From assembly GCF_025574465.1 (NCBI RefSeq), contig NZ_JAOBPP010000019.1, positions 186,001-250,000 on the forward strand: 64,000 nt of DNA. The letters are read 5' to 3'. The notes beneath the pieces are model-generated. The model saw only the letters and a list, made by a program, of their open reading frames with translations, was not told where the DNA came from and searched no databases. A program made the translations under genes and the position numbers. This DNA is from Kordiimonas aestuarii (GTDB lineage Bacteria > Pseudomonadota > Alphaproteobacteria > Sphingomonadales > Kordiimonadaceae). Below, piece by piece: positions 26,290-35,758 of the stretch. Numbering within the stretch: position 1 is the stretch's first letter; every line of letters begins with the position of its first letter.

Positions 26290-28410
26290 ATGGCTGATCT
26301 TCTCATCGAACTTTTTTCCGAAGAAATTCCGGCAGGCATGCAGAAAAAAGCATCCGAGGACCTTCAGTCTATGATGGTCAAGGGGCTTGAAGATGCAGGC
26401 CTCAAGGGTGAGATCGCCCAAGCGTATGCCACACCGCGCCGCCTTGTGTTTGCACTTTCTGGCCTGCCGGACGCAACGCCTGATGTGCGTGAAGAACGCC
26501 GTGGCCCGCGCGTTGATGCGCCCGAGAAAGCTGTCGAGGGTTTCCTGCGCGGCGCCAAGGTTGCGCGCCATGAATGTGAAGAGCGGGAAGAGGCAAAGGG
26601 TACCTTCCTTTTTGCCGTGATAGAGAAAAAGGGCCGCGCGACGGCGGAAGTTGTCGCCGAGGTGCTTGAACAAACGATCCGCAACTTCCCATGGTCCAAG
26701 TCGCAGCGCTGGGGCGATGGCAGCCTGCGCTGGGTTCGCCCCCTACAAAGCATTCTGTGCGTTCTGGGTGACACGGTTGTTGACCTGGATGTGGATGGCT
26801 TCAAGGCTGGCAACACGACACGTGGCCACCGCTTCCTCGCGCCTGAAAGCTTTGAGGTAACGAGTTTCGAAGACTACCGCACCGAACTGGAAGCCCACAA
26901 GGTCATGCTGTCGCCAATGCAGCGTATCAAGCTGATCGCTGACCGCGCCAGGGAGTTGGCTGCTGGAAAGGGCGTCGAATGGGTTGAAGACAAGGGCCTG
27001 CTTACGGAAGTGGCTGGCTTGGTGGAGTGGCCTGTGCCGCTCATGGGCTCATTTGACCCGGCCTTTATGACGGTGCCTGAGGAGGTGCTGATCCTGACCA
27101 TGAAGAAGGACCAGAAATATTTTGTTACCCGGGATAAAGAGACTGGCAAGCTGGCGCCTTATTTCATTACGGTGTCGAATATCGAACCGACGGATGGCGG
27201 TGCGTTGGTCGCGGCGGGTAACGAACGGGTTTTGACGGCGCGGCTCTCTGACGCGAAATTCTTCTGGGAACAGGATCTCAAGCACAACCTTGAAGATAAC
27301 CTTTCCGCTCTTGGTGACATTGTGTTCCATATTGAACTGGGCCGTGTTGCCGACCGTGTGGAGCGCATGAAGGCGCTGGCGCGTTATCTGGCGCAGTTTA
27401 TTCCTGGCTGTGACGCAGACGAAGCAGCCCGCGCGGCAGAGCTTGCGAAAGCCGACCTTGTTTCCGGCATGGTATTTGAGTTCCCCGAGGTTCAGGGTGT
27501 GATGGGTCGCTATTATGCCAAGGCTCAAGGCGAAAGCGACGCGGTGGCTGATGCTATCCGTGATCACTATGCCCCGGCAGGCCCGAATGATGACTGCCCG
27601 AAAGCCCCGGTTTCTGTCGCGGTAGCGCTTGCGGAAAAGTTTGATACGCTTGTGGGCTTCTTTGCCATCGACAAACGGCCGACCGGCTCGAAAGACCCAT
27701 ATGCTCTCCGCCGAGCTGCGCTTGGCATCATTCGCCTGATCACCGAAAACGATATCCGGCTTGAACTGGCAGGCACACTTGTCATGGCGGCAAAACCGCT
27801 GAAACCGTATCTTGGCCTGATGGTGGCCGATGTGGCGGAGGATGCCCGCGAAGAGGCTATTCTGCGTCACGTGACAGCCACAATCGAGGATCATCTTCTG
27901 CCCTTCTTCGCTGATCGCCTGAAGGTGCAGCAGCGCGATCTTGGTGTCCGCCATGATTTGGTTGACGCGGTATTCGCGAAGGGGGATGACGACCTTGTGC
28001 GCGTTCTCGCGCTTGTTTCTGCACTGTCTGCCTTCCTTGATACGGAAGACGGCAGCAACTTGCTCGCGGGCTACAAGCGTGCCGCCAATATCCTCCGTAT
28101 CGAGGAGAAGAAAGACGGCCGCGCCTATGATCAGGATGTGGATACCAGTGTTTTGGTTGATGCCGAAGAAAAGGCACTTGCCGATGCGCTCGGGAAAGCT
28201 GCCGATGATGCTGAGGCGGCGCTTCAGGTGGAAGATTTTGAAAAGGCGATGGCTGCGCTATCTTCTCTTCGGGCACCGATTGATGCCTTTTTTGACAAGG
28301 TAACGGTCAATGCTGATGAAGCAGCGCTCCGGGCTAACCGGTTGGCGCTTCTGGGTTCCATTCGGGCGGCGGTGAATACCGTGGCCGACTTCAGCCTGAT
28401 TGAGGGCTGA
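26290..28410 (+). CDS. glyS: Glycyl-tRNA synthetase beta subunit
   Basis: GlyS carries the tRNA-binding part of bacterial tetrameric GlyRS. The 706-residue protein opens with MADLLIELFSEEIPAGMQKK, the diagnostic N-terminus. It also contains MKKDQKYFVT, ARLSDAKFFWEQDL and DPYALRRAALGIIR. The C-terminus is the helical anticodon-binding domain. Length is normal. It is co-transcribed with glyQ and precedes the PPDK gene by 107 bases. Confidence 0.98.
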   Translation: MADLLIELFSEEIPAGMQKKASEDLQSMMVKGLEDAGLKGEIAQAYATPRRLVFALSGLPDATPDVREERRGPRVDAPEKAVEGFLRGAKVARHECEEREEAKGTFLFAVIEKKGRATAEVVAEVLEQTIRNFPWSKSQRWGDGSLRWVRPLQSILCVLGDTVVDLDVDGFKAGNTTRGHRFLAPESFEVTSFEDYRTELEAHKVMLSPMQRIKLIADRARELAAGKGVEWVEDKGLLTEVAGLVEWPVPLMGSFDPAFMTVPEEVLILTMKKDQKYFVTRDKETGKLAPYFITVSNIEPTDGGALVAAGNERVLTARLSDAKFFWEQDLKHNLEDNLSALGDIVFHIELGRVADRVERMKALARYLAQFIPGCDADEAARAAELAKADLVSGMVFEFPEVQGVMGRYYAKAQGESDAVADAIRDHYAPAGPNDDCPKAPVSVAVALAEKFDTLVGFFAIDKRPTGSKDPYALRRAALGIIRLITENDIRLELAGTLVMAAKPLKPYLGLMVADVAEDAREEAILRHVTATIEDHLLPFFADRLKVQQRDLGVRHDLVDAVFAKGDDDLVRVLALVSALSAFLDTEDGSNLLAGYKRAANILRIEEKKDGRAYDQDVDTSVLVDAEEKALADALGKAADDAEAALQVEDFEKAMAALSSLRAPIDAFFDKVTVNADEAALRANRLALLGSIRAAVNTVADFSLIEG

Positions 28411-28517
28411 TTATTTAACGTACCGGGTCATAACAAAACACAAGCAGCCCGGTGTTCAAGACCTAACTCAGCGCTGCCCCAAGGGGACAAAGGTAGCGCG
28501 GTAAAGGACTGCTTAAC

Positions 28518-31178
28518 ATGAGCAAATGGGTATACAGATTTGGTGACGGTGCTGCTGAAGGCCGTGCCGATATGAAAAACCTCCTTGGTGGCAAGGGTGC
28601 AAACCTTGCGGAGATGGCCTCTCTCGGCCTTCCGGTGCCACCGGGGCTGACAATTACCACCGAAGTCTGCACCTATTATTATGCCAACGGCCGGACATAC
28701 CCCGACACGCTGGAAAGCGAAGTTAACCAAGCGGTGGCGGCGATCGAGAAAAGCGTTGGTGCCAAATTCGGCGATGAAGCAAACCCGCTTCTGGTGTCTG
28801 TGCGGTCCGGCGCGCGGGTCTCCATGCCCGGCATGATGGACACGGTGCTCAATCTGGGCCTTAACGACAAGACGGTCGCGGGCCTTGCCAGGCAAAGTGA
28901 TAACCCGCGCTTCGCGTGGGACAGCTACCGCCGGTTCATCCAGATGTATTCCGACGTGGTGCTGGGGGTTGACCACTATCATTTCGAAGAACTGATCGAA
29001 CTGCACAAGGAAGAAAAGGGTGTTGATCTCGATACTGAGCTTGACGCCGAAGACTGGCAGGAAATTGCCGAATCCTTCAAGGCAAAAGCGCAGGAAGAGC
29101 TTGGCTACCCGTTCCCGCAGGATGTGAAAGAACAGCTGTGGGGCGCGATTGGTGCCGTATTCTCAAGTTGGCATATTGAGCGTGCGAAGGTTTACCGCAA
29201 GCTCAACAACATTCCGGAAGACTGGGGCACCGCCGTTAACGTGCAGGCCATGGTGTTCGGTAACATGGGCGATACGTCCGCAACAGGCGTGGCCTTTACC
29301 CGCAACCCGTCCACGGGCGCCAAGGAATATTACGGTGAATATCTGATCGACGCGCAGGGCGAAGATGTGGTGGCAGGTATCCGGACACCGCAATATCTGA
29401 CTAAAATTGCGCGCGAGGAAGCGGGTGCGACCGCGCTGTCGATGGAAGAAAGCATGCCGGAAGTTTTCGGCCAGCTTTCTGATGTGTTCGACAAGCTTGA
29501 ACGTCACTACCACGACATGCAGGATATTGAGTTTACCGTTCAGCGCGGCAAACTCTGGATGCTGCAAACGCGTGCGGGCAAGCGCACTGCCAAGGCTGCC
29601 CTTAAAATTGCGGTTGATATGGCGTCCGAAGGGCTGATCGATGAGAAAACCGCTGTGTTGCGGGTTGAGCCGGGTGCGCTGGACCAGCTTCTGCACCCAA
29701 CGCTGGACCCGGATGCGCCGCGTGACATCTTTACCCGTGGCTTGCCAGCCTCACCTGGCGCTGCGTCGGGCACGGTGGTGTTTGACGCCGATACCGCCGA
29801 AGAAATGGCGAAGGAAGGCAAGGCTGTCATCCTGTGCCGGGTTGAAACCAGCCCGGAAGATATTCACGGCATGCACGCTGCCAAAGGCATTCTGACCGCG
29901 CGTGGCGGCATGACCAGCCACGCTGCCGTTGTCGCGCGCGGCATGGGCCGCCCCTGTGTATCAGGTGCCGGGCAATTGCGCATTGACGTCAAGGCCGGTG
30001 TGATGACTGCCACGGGCCGCGAAGTGAAGGAAGGTGACACCATCACCATTGACGGCGCGTCGGGTGAGGTAATGGTAGGCGAAGTGAAAACCCTGCAGCC
30101 TGAGCTTGCAGGTGATTTTGGTACGCTGATGGCGTGGGCTGATACCTATCGCAAGCTGAAGGTTCGCACCAACGCCGATACGCCGCATGACACCCAAACC
30201 GCGCGCGATTTTGGCGCGGAAGGCATCGGCCTTTGCCGGACAGAGCATATGTTCTTTGAAGGCGAACGCATTATTGCCGTGCGTGAAATGATCCTTGCGG
30301 ATGATCTTGAAGGCCGGAAAACCGCGCTTGCCAAACTGCTGCCGATGCAGCGCAGCGACTTTGAAGAGATTTTCAAGATCATGCGTGGTTTGCCGGTGAC
30401 TATCCGCCTCCTTGACCCACCGCTGCACGAATTCCTGCCGCGCGAGGAAGAAGAGTTTGGCGATGTGGCGAAAGCCATCGGGGCGGATGTTGAACATCTC
30501 AAGCGCCGCGCGGCGGAACTGCATGAATTTAACCCGATGCTGGGTCACCGAGGGTGTCGCCTGGGCATCACCTACCCGGAAATATACGAGATGCAGGCGC
30601 GGGCAATTTTTGAAGCCGCCATTTCCGTTGAACAGAAAACCGGTGATACGGTTGTGCCGGAGATCATGATCCCGTTGGTGGCTACCCGCAAGGAGCTTGA
30701 GTTGCTGCGGGCGCATGTGGAAACGGTTGCGGAAGACGTGTTCACCGAGAAGGGCCACCGGGTTGAATATCTGGTTGGTACGATGATCGAACTGCCACGC
30801 GCGGCGATCTGCGCCGACCGTATCGCAGTCGCGGCTGACTTTTTCAGTTTCGGCACCAACGACCTGACACAAACCACCATCGGTATCAGCCGTGACGATG
30901 CAGGCCGCTTCCTCGACCAGTATGTGAAGCAGGATATCTTTGCCCAAGATCCGTTTGTCTCCATCGACCAGGAAGGTGTGGGTGAACTGGTGAAACTGGG
31001 CGCTGAGCGTGGCCGGTCAACGAAGCCTGATCTCAAGCTTGGTATTTGTGGTGAGCACGGTGGTGACCCGGCGAGCGTGGAATTCTGTCACCGGACGGGG
31101 CTGGATTATGTGTCTTGCTCGCCGTACCGGGTGCCCATTGCCCGTCTTGCTGCTGCGCAGGCAGCCTTGAAAGACTAA
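28518..31178 (+). CDS. ppdK: Pyruvate, phosphate dikinase
   Basis: PPDK interconverts pyruvate, ATP and phosphate with PEP, AMP and pyrophosphate, allowing gluconeogenesis or reversible glycolysis. The 886 residues have the three-domain order. The N-terminal ATP-grasp domain contains [20 protein letters not shown]. The swivelling domain has the phosphohistidine [19 protein letters not shown] (His near residue 468). The C-terminal TIM barrel contains [12 protein letters not shown] and [19 protein letters not shown] precedes the ATG and a strong terminator follows. Confidence 0.98.
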   Translation: MSKWVYRFGDGAAEGRADMKNLLGGKGANLAEMASLGLPVPPGLTITTEVCTYYYANGRTYPDTLESEVNQAVAAIEKSVGAKFGDEANPLLVSVRSGARVSMPGMMDTVLNLGLNDKTVAGLARQSDNPRFAWDSYRRFIQMYSDVVLGVDHYHFEELIELHKEEKGVDLDTELDAEDWQEIAESFKAKAQEELGYPFPQDVKEQLWGAIGAVFSSWHIERAKVYRKLNNIPEDWGTAVNVQAMVFGNMGDTSATGVAFTRNPSTGAKEYYGEYLIDAQGEDVVAGIRTPQYLTKIAREEAGATALSMEESMPEVFGQLSDVFDKLERHYHDMQDIEFTVQRGKLWMLQTRAGKRTAKAALKIAVDMASEGLIDEKTAVLRVEPGALDQLLHPTLDPDAPRDIFTRGLPASPGAASGTVVFDADTAEEMAKEGKAVILCRVETSPEDIHGMHAAKGILTARGGMTSHAAVVARGMGRPCVSGAGQLRIDVKAGVMTATGREVKEGDTITIDGASGEVMVGEVKTLQPELAGDFGTLMAWADTYRKLKVRTNADTPHDTQTARDFGAEGIGLCRTEHMFFEGERIIAVREMILADDLEGRKTALAKLLPMQRSDFEEIFKIMRGLPVTIRLLDPPLHEFLPREEEEFGDVAKAIGADVEHLKRRAAELHEFNPMLGHRGCRLGITYPEIYEMQARAIFEAAISVEQKTGDTVVPEIMIPLVATRKELELLRAHVETVAEDVFTEKGHRVEYLVGTMIELPRAAICADRIAVAADFFSFGTNDLTQTTIGISRDDAGRFLDQYVKQDIFAQDPFVSIDQEGVGELVKLGAERGRSTKPDLKLGICGEHGGDPASVEFCHRTGLDYVSCSPYRVPIARLAAAQAALKD

Positions 31179-31184
31179 AGCAGG

Positions 31185-31212
31185 AAGCCCCGCAAGCTGC
31201 GGGGCTTTTCTT
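31185..31212 (+). terminator. Rho-independent terminator after ppdK
   Basis: AAGCCCCGCA (31185-31194) pairs perfectly with TGCGGGGCTT (31198-31207) around a three-base loop, followed by TTCTTTT. It starts six bases after the stop codon. Confidence 0.92.
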
Positions 31213-31256
31213 TTGTGGCCGATGCCCTAGTCTCACGTGTATACGGGGAGGCGAGT

Positions 31257-32087
31257 ATGGACCATCAGCATATAATCGACACCATTCAGGACCGCGGCTA
31301 TTTCATCATTGAAAATCTGCTGCCGGATGAAACCATCCAAGCGGCGCGCGATATCCTTGACCCGATTTTTGCGTCCCAACGCACCGGGCGGAACCAGTTC
31401 GAGGGGTTCAAAACCCAGCGCATTTATTCCCTGCCCAAATACGGCCCGGCGTTGTGGCCGTTTTTCTCCCACCCTGATGTGCTGAAGGTCATCCGCCCGC
31501 TTTTGTGGGACGACTGCCTGATCACCGCGGCTCTCGCCGCCAACGTATTGCCGGGCGAACAGCCCCAGGCTTTCCATGTGGATGACGGCTTTTACCCCAT
31601 TCCGCGCCCACGGCCTGCCTTCTCTGTTGGCGCCATATGGGCGATGGATGATTTTACTACAGAAAATGGTGCGACGGAGTTGATCCCCCATAGCCACAAG
31701 TGGGCGGAGGGGCAAACCCCGGAGGGTGTCTTAACCCTCGATGACGCTTTCACGCGGCATGAGCCGGGGCAGGCCGACGGTTGGCATTGCCCGGCGAATG
31801 CTGAGATCGTGAAGGCAGAAATGCCGCGTGGCTCGGTGCTTATTTTCGTCGGAAATCTGTGGCACAGGGCAGGGGGTAATACCTCGGGCAGTGCCCGGCT
31901 TGGCCTGTTTCCGCAATATTGCGCCTCATGGGCGCGCACGCAGGAGAACTTCTACCTGTCTGTGCCACAGGAAACAGTCGCCACTATGCCGGAGGTGATG
32001 CAGCAACTGCTCGGCTACAATATCCATCCACCCTTCATGGGGCATGCAGGTGGCTTTCATCCGCAGAAGGTGTTGCCGAAAGTTTAG
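31257..32087 (+). CDS. Phytanoyl-CoA dioxygenase-family protein
   Basis: This 276-residue enzyme resembles PhyH-type Fe(II)/2-oxoglutarate dioxygenases. The N-terminal segment DRGYFIIENLLPDETI is the usual opening. The iron site is H-x-D in FHVDDGFYP, with a distal histidine in NLWHRAGGN, and the following arginine (ARLGLF) would bind 2-oxoglutarate. The substrate is unknown. The start at 31257 is set by GGGGAGG six bases before the ATG. Its 3' end overlaps the last four bases of the convergent small membrane protein gene. Confidence 0.85.
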   Translation: MDHQHIIDTIQDRGYFIIENLLPDETIQAARDILDPIFASQRTGRNQFEGFKTQRIYSLPKYGPALWPFFSHPDVLKVIRPLLWDDCLITAALAANVLPGEQPQAFHVDDGFYPIPRPRPAFSVGAIWAMDDFTTENGATELIPHSHKWAEGQTPEGVLTLDDAFTRHEPGQADGWHCPANAEIVKAEMPRGSVLIFVGNLWHRAGGNTSGSARLGLFPQYCASWARTQENFYLSVPQETVATMPEVMQQLLGYNIHPPFMGHAGGFHPQKVLPKV

Positions 32088-32206
32088 CTCGCCAGCACCA
32101 GAACTGTGATCAATATGGCGGCAACAACGATGCCGACCGTGAGCAGGTTGGATCGTTCATGTGCTACATCCGCGTCGTGTTTGCGCTGTTTTCTGGATTT
32201 GGTCAT
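32084..32206 (-). CDS. 40-residue single-span membrane protein
   Basis: This is a short gene starting MTKSRKQRKHDADVAHERSN and ending in one hydrophobic span of about 20 residues (LLTVGIVVAAILITVLV). The basic N-terminal half should stay in the cytoplasm. Evidence that it is real: GGGGGAA lies five bases before the ATG, and the gene starts 13 bases after the ygfZ stop on the same strand. The charge and hydrophobicity pattern is also orderly. Function is unknown. A longer frame up to 32377 is only a shadow of ygfZ. Confidence 0.65.
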   Translation of the reverse strand: MTKSRKQRKHDADVAHERSNLLTVGIVVAAILITVLVLAS

Positions 32207-32219
32207 CTCATTCCCCCGA

Positions 32220-33005
32220 TTATGCCAGTTGCACGGGCACGCCTTCAGCATTAAGCGAAGCATCGATAAATTCAAGCCGGAAATAGGCGATGGCATAGGC
32301 GCCGTTCGTTGTGCGGATTTCACCAGCGGATTTACCGTCTTCTGTAGTGATTGTCTGACCGCTTTCGAGCGTGCCATCCGCAGCGGTCACCGCAACCAGT
32401 TTTTTCTTCAGCGCAGTCCTATGCTTCATGCGGGCCGTTAGTTCCTGCCCGATGAAACAGCCTTTGGTGAACGAGACGCCGTTCAGTCTCTCGGCGTCCG
32501 TCTCAAGCCAGAAATATTTTTCGACAGCCATGTCCCGGCTGCTGTCCGGTACACCGAGGCTCAGACGTTTAGCCTCGTATTTCTCGGCGGGGAGTTTGTC
32601 TGCGGATGGCGCTTTGTCAGCAATCAGGCGCGCGCCAAGACGGGCGTCGCGCGGATCATCTATGAGGACGCCATCAGTGCCGGTTGCCTCCCACATCGCC
32701 CAAACTGACAGTGATGGTTCATCCGTGATGGTCACATCCGCGCGCAGCTTGTACATCATCAGTCGGCGCAGGAGGTCATCTTTACGGGTCGCTTCCACGT
32801 CCAGCAGCAGGTCATCACCTTCCGCTGCGATGATCATGTCATACATGAATTTGCCTTGCGGGGTGAGAAGGGCGGCATAAACCGCCTGCCTGCCCGCGGC
32901 CTTCATGACGTCGTTGGTGACAAGCCCCTGAAGGAAGATGCGGGTGTCAGCGCCGGAAAGGCGCAAAACAGCACGGGTGTCGAGCTTGAGGGCTTGGGCG
33001 GTCAT
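32220..33005 (-). CDS. ygfZ: Folate-binding Fe-S assembly protein YgfZ
   Basis: YgfZ is a GcvT-fold protein that binds tetrahydrofolate and helps maintain certain iron-sulfur enzymes. The hallmark K-G-C-x-x-G-Q-E motif is present as FTKGCFIGQELTARMKHR. The N-terminal half contains FLQGLVTNDV and LLTPQGKFMYDM. The start at 33005 (MTAQALKLDTRAVL, 261 residues) has AAGGAAG upstream. The extension to 33161 is not family-like and would enter the divergent pyrC promoter region. A 40-residue membrane protein gene follows. Confidence 0.93.
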   Translation of the reverse strand: MTAQALKLDTRAVLRLSGADTRIFLQGLVTNDVMKAAGRQAVYAALLTPQGKFMYDMIIAAEGDDLLLDVEATRKDDLLRRLMMYKLRADVTITDEPSLSVWAMWEATGTDGVLIDDPRDARLGARLIADKAPSADKLPAEKYEAKRLSLGVPDSSRDMAVEKYFWLETDAERLNGVSFTKGCFIGQELTARMKHRTALKKKLVAVTAADGTLESGQTITTEDGKSAGEIRTTNGAYAIAYFRLEFIDASLNAEGVPVQLA

Positions 33006-33141
33006 AAAACTTCCTTGCAAACGTGTTTTCTCATGGCTCACAGATAACCATAAATCAAAGGCTTTCAAGTTGTAAGCGCGCCCCAAGCCCGTTACAACTG
33101 CGGACATAAAATTTATGGTCCAAAAAAACAGAGTTGCCCAA

Positions 33142-34215
33142 ATGACACCTACAGCCGCCAATTCAAACCGTCTTGTGATCCGCCAGCCAGATGACTGGCA
33201 TGTGCATCTGCGTGATGATGAGATGCTGGAGGCCGTAGTGGGCTATACTGCACGGCAGTTCGCGCGGGCGATTGTCATGCCAAACCTGACACCGCCGGTC
33301 ACAACCGTTGCGGCCGGCAAGGCATACCGGGACCGAATCCTGAAAGCAGTGCCTCAGGGGCTTGAATTCACGCCGCTGATGACATGTTACCTGACAGATA
33401 CGATTGAAGCCGAGGAGGTTGAGCGCGGCTTCACATCAGGTGTGTTTGCCGCGTGCAAACTCTATCCGGCAAACGCGACCACCAATTCGGCGTACGGGGT
33501 GAGTGACATCAAAAATGTCTATCCGGTGCTGGAAGCAATGCAGCGTATCGGTATGCCGTTTCTGGTGCACGGTGAGGTGACAGACCACGATGTAGACATT
33601 TTCGACCGGGAAGCTGTGTTTATCGAGCGCACGATGGCGCAGGTCGTGGCGGATTTTCCTGAGCTGAAGATTGTCTTTGAACATATCACAACGGCCGAGG
33701 CTGCTGCGTTTGTTGACGCCTGCGGGCCAAATGTAGGGGCCACGATCACGCCGCAGCATCTTGTGCATAACCGAAATGCCATGCTGGTGGGCGGCATTAA
33801 ACCACACTTCTATTGCCTGCCCGTTATCAAGCGTGAACAGCACCGGCTTGCACTGCGTGCCGCGGCAACCTCCGGCTCACCAAAGTTTTTCCTTGGCACA
33901 GATTCTGCGCCGCATACTGTGGAGCGCAAGGAAGCCGCATGCGGATGCGCAGGCATATTCAACGCACCATACGCGCTTGAAAGCTATGCTAAGACATTTG
34001 AGGAAGAGGGTGCGCTTGATCGTCTGGAGGCGTTCGCGTCCGAGAATGGCCCGAATTTTTACGGCTTGCCCCTTAATGAGCGTTACGTGGTTTTGGAGCG
34101 TGAGGACACGGTCGTGCCAGACGTGCTTGACGTCTCTGGCTTACGCATCGCGCCGTTCCATGCGGGGGAAACGCTTTCCTGGCGCTTTGCCGGTATTCGG
34201 CACAAGGCTGAATAA
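33142..34215 (+). CDS. pyrC: Dihydroorotase, class II
   Basis: PyrC cyclises carbamoyl aspartate to dihydroorotate in pyrimidine synthesis. Motifs of the zinc amidohydrolase are the H-x-H pair in [14 protein letters not shown], the carbamylated lysine segment [15 protein letters not shown], histidine ligands in LVHGEV and FEHITT, and the catalytic aspartate in LGTDSAPH. The class II E. coli-like type is indicated by the [10 protein letters not shown] start. I begin at 33142 ([13 protein letters not shown]); an in-frame codon at 33115 adds nine residues and neither has a clear ribosome site. It diverges from ygfZ. Confidence 0.96.
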   Translation: MTPTAANSNRLVIRQPDDWHVHLRDDEMLEAVVGYTARQFARAIVMPNLTPPVTTVAAGKAYRDRILKAVPQGLEFTPLMTCYLTDTIEAEEVERGFTSGVFAACKLYPANATTNSAYGVSDIKNVYPVLEAMQRIGMPFLVHGEVTDHDVDIFDREAVFIERTMAQVVADFPELKIVFEHITTAEAAAFVDACGPNVGATITPQHLVHNRNAMLVGGIKPHFYCLPVIKREQHRLALRAAATSGSPKFFLGTDSAPHTVERKEAACGCAGIFNAPYALESYAKTFEEEGALDRLEAFASENGPNFYGLPLNERYVVLEREDTVVPDVLDVSGLRIAPFHAGETLSWRFAGIRHKAE

Positions 34216-34233
34216 AGCCATGAGGCTGAACGT

Positions 34234-34875
34234 ATGGTGATTGACGAGATTGGATATCTGCTTTGGGGGCTGGCCTTCGGGTTTGCCCTGTCTGCGCCTA
34301 TTGGTCCCGTCAATATCATATGCCTCAGGCGCAGCCTTTTTGGCCGCGCGCGGGACGGGTTCATGATTGGCACTGGCGCGGCCATGGGGGATGCGTTTTA
34401 TGCGGGCTTGGCCGCGCTTGGCCTGAAGGCGTTCCTCTCAGTGATCGACAGTTACGACACGGAGCTTCGCATTGTTGGTGCGCTTATCATGTTTGGCTTT
34501 GCTATTCATATCTGGCGCAGCCATCCACATTTCGACCGGACGCCTCAGGAAGGCGGGGTTAAGCGGGGCATGATTGGCTCCCTTGTTTTGACTTTGACCA
34601 ACCCGGGCGTTTTTTTTGGCTTTCTGGGCCTTTATACGCTCGCCGGAATCGGAGACCTTGGACGAGGCAGTGGATATGCCCATGCTGACGCCATTGCGCT
34701 TATTGCCGGTGTCTTTCTTGGTTCGTGTCTCTGGTGGGCCGTTTTGACCGGTTTTGGGCGATATTTGCGTGACAAGGTGAATGATAAATTTCTGGTTCTC
34801 ATTAACCATTTTTCTGCGGCCATCATCGGCGTTTTTGCGATTGGCACAATTGTTAGTCTTTGGCTAAAATTTTAA
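34234..34875 (+). CDS. LysE-family amino acid exporter
   Basis: This 213-residue inner-membrane protein has about six hydrophobic segments. The N-terminal signature LSAPIGPVNIICLRRSLFGR is the conserved LysE/RhtB motif, and SLVLTLTNPGVFFGFLGLY contains the second conserved Asn-Pro segment. Members export lysine, arginine, threonine or homoserine lactones; the substrate is unknown here. It begins 18 bases after pyrC and is followed by a long inverted repeat. Confidence 0.88.
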   Translation: MVIDEIGYLLWGLAFGFALSAPIGPVNIICLRRSLFGRARDGFMIGTGAAMGDAFYAGLAALGLKAFLSVIDSYDTELRIVGALIMFGFAIHIWRSHPHFDRTPQEGGVKRGMIGSLVLTLTNPGVFFGFLGLYTLAGIGDLGRGSGYAHADAIALIAGVFLGSCLWWAVLTGFGRYLRDKVNDKFLVLINHFSAAIIGVFAIGTIVSLWLKF

Positions 34876-34879
34876 TGAC

Positions 34880-34942
34880 ATCAAAATAAGGTGTTTGTTC
34901 ACGGAAAATTCACGACAGAACAAATATTTGCCTTATTTTGAT
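34880..34942. repeat. Long inverted repeat between lysE-type gene and pal
   Basis: ATCAAAATAAGG (34880-34891) and CCTTATTTTGAT (34931-34942) are exact complements. Inside them TTTGTTC (34894-34900) matches GAACAAA (34918-34924). It starts five bases after the LysE stop and ends three bases before the pal -35 box. It is AT-rich with no T tail, so it could be a weak terminator or an operator for pal. Confidence 0.6.
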
Positions 34943-34945
34943 TGC

Positions 34946-34974
34946 TTGATCATCGGAAATTCGCGTTCTATAGT
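34946..34974 (+). promoter_or_regulatory. Candidate promoter for pal
   Basis: TTGATC (34946-34951) and TATAGT (34969-34974) are spaced by exactly 17 bases. The pal start lies about 100 bases downstream, leaving a leader of roughly 90 bases. It was found by eye. Confidence 0.5.
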
Positions 34975-35073
34975 TGCAGCGAACAAACGTTGTCAGTTTC
35001 GAGATATTTCACGAAGCTGGTAACATGCACGTACGTAAGCCGGGGGAACCCCATTCCGTTGGAGGGAGCAAAA

Positions 35074-35634
35074 ATGACGTCCAAGCGCCTGGGCAAGAAT
35101 ATTGCCGTAATTTCTGCTGTCGCACTAATGCTGGCAGCATGTTCTAATAATGACAAAGCGGTTGAGGAAAAGGCTCCGCCGGCAACCGAGATGGAAGATT
35201 CCGGTGCTTCTGGCCGTCCGGATAAGCCGTCTACTCCTGTGATGACACAGGAGGAGCTTGAAGCTCAGAAAATGGGTTCGCCGAACCAGTCTGGTTTGAC
35301 CAACTATGCCGGTGACCGTATCTTCTTCGCTTATGACAGCTCTGAGTTGTCTGCCGAAGCTCGTGGCACGCTGGCGAAGCAGGCCGAGTGGCTGAAGCAT
35401 TTCCCGCGCGTCGATGTGACTGTTGAAGGTCACTGTGACGAGCGCGGTACACGTGAATATAACCTGGCGCTCGGTGAGCGCCGCGCAACGGCGGTAAAAA
35501 ATTACCTGATCGCGCGCGGTGTACCAGCGTCACGTCTCAAAACCATTTCCTATGGTAAAGAGCGTCCGGCCGTTGTTGGTAATGGTGAAAGCACCTGGAG
35601 CCAGAACCGCCGCGGGGTTTTGGTCGTTCAGTAA
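35074..35634 (+). CDS. pal: Peptidoglycan-associated lipoprotein Pal
   Basis: Pal is the outer-membrane lipoprotein of the Tol-Pal system, binding peptidoglycan and supporting envelope constriction at division. The 186-residue product has a lipoprotein signal ending in LMLAAC (lipobox). A low-complexity spacer follows, then an OmpA-like domain. It contains DRIFFAYDSSELSAEA and the peptidoglycan-binding motif VEGHCDERGTREYNLALGERRA. The start at 35074 has GGAGGGA upstream. cpoB follows; tolQRAB are probably just outside this region or elsewhere. Confidence 0.97.
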   Translation: MTSKRLGKNIAVISAVALMLAACSNNDKAVEEKAPPATEMEDSGASGRPDKPSTPVMTQEELEAQKMGSPNQSGLTNYAGDRIFFAYDSSELSAEARGTLAKQAEWLKHFPRVDVTVEGHCDERGTREYNLALGERRATAVKNYLIARGVPASRLKTISYGKERPAVVGNGESTWSQNRRGVLVVQ

Positions 35635-35660
35635 ATACTGACGGCGCATGATGGACATGT

Positions 35661-35697
35661 GGCCCCGTACCCGGATATCCGGGGCGGGGCCCTTTTT
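35661..35697 (+). terminator. Rho-independent terminator after pal
   Basis: GGCCCCG (35661-35667) pairs with CGGGGCC (35685-35691), and the interior CGGATATCCG is itself palindromic and extends the stem. A run of seven T follows. It may reduce, rather than abolish, read-through into cpoB. Confidence 0.85.
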
Positions 35698-35758
35698 TTA
35701 CCGGATTTGTTGAGTAAGCCTTGATGGTACAAACACCTTCAAGGAAGGAGTGTATCAA

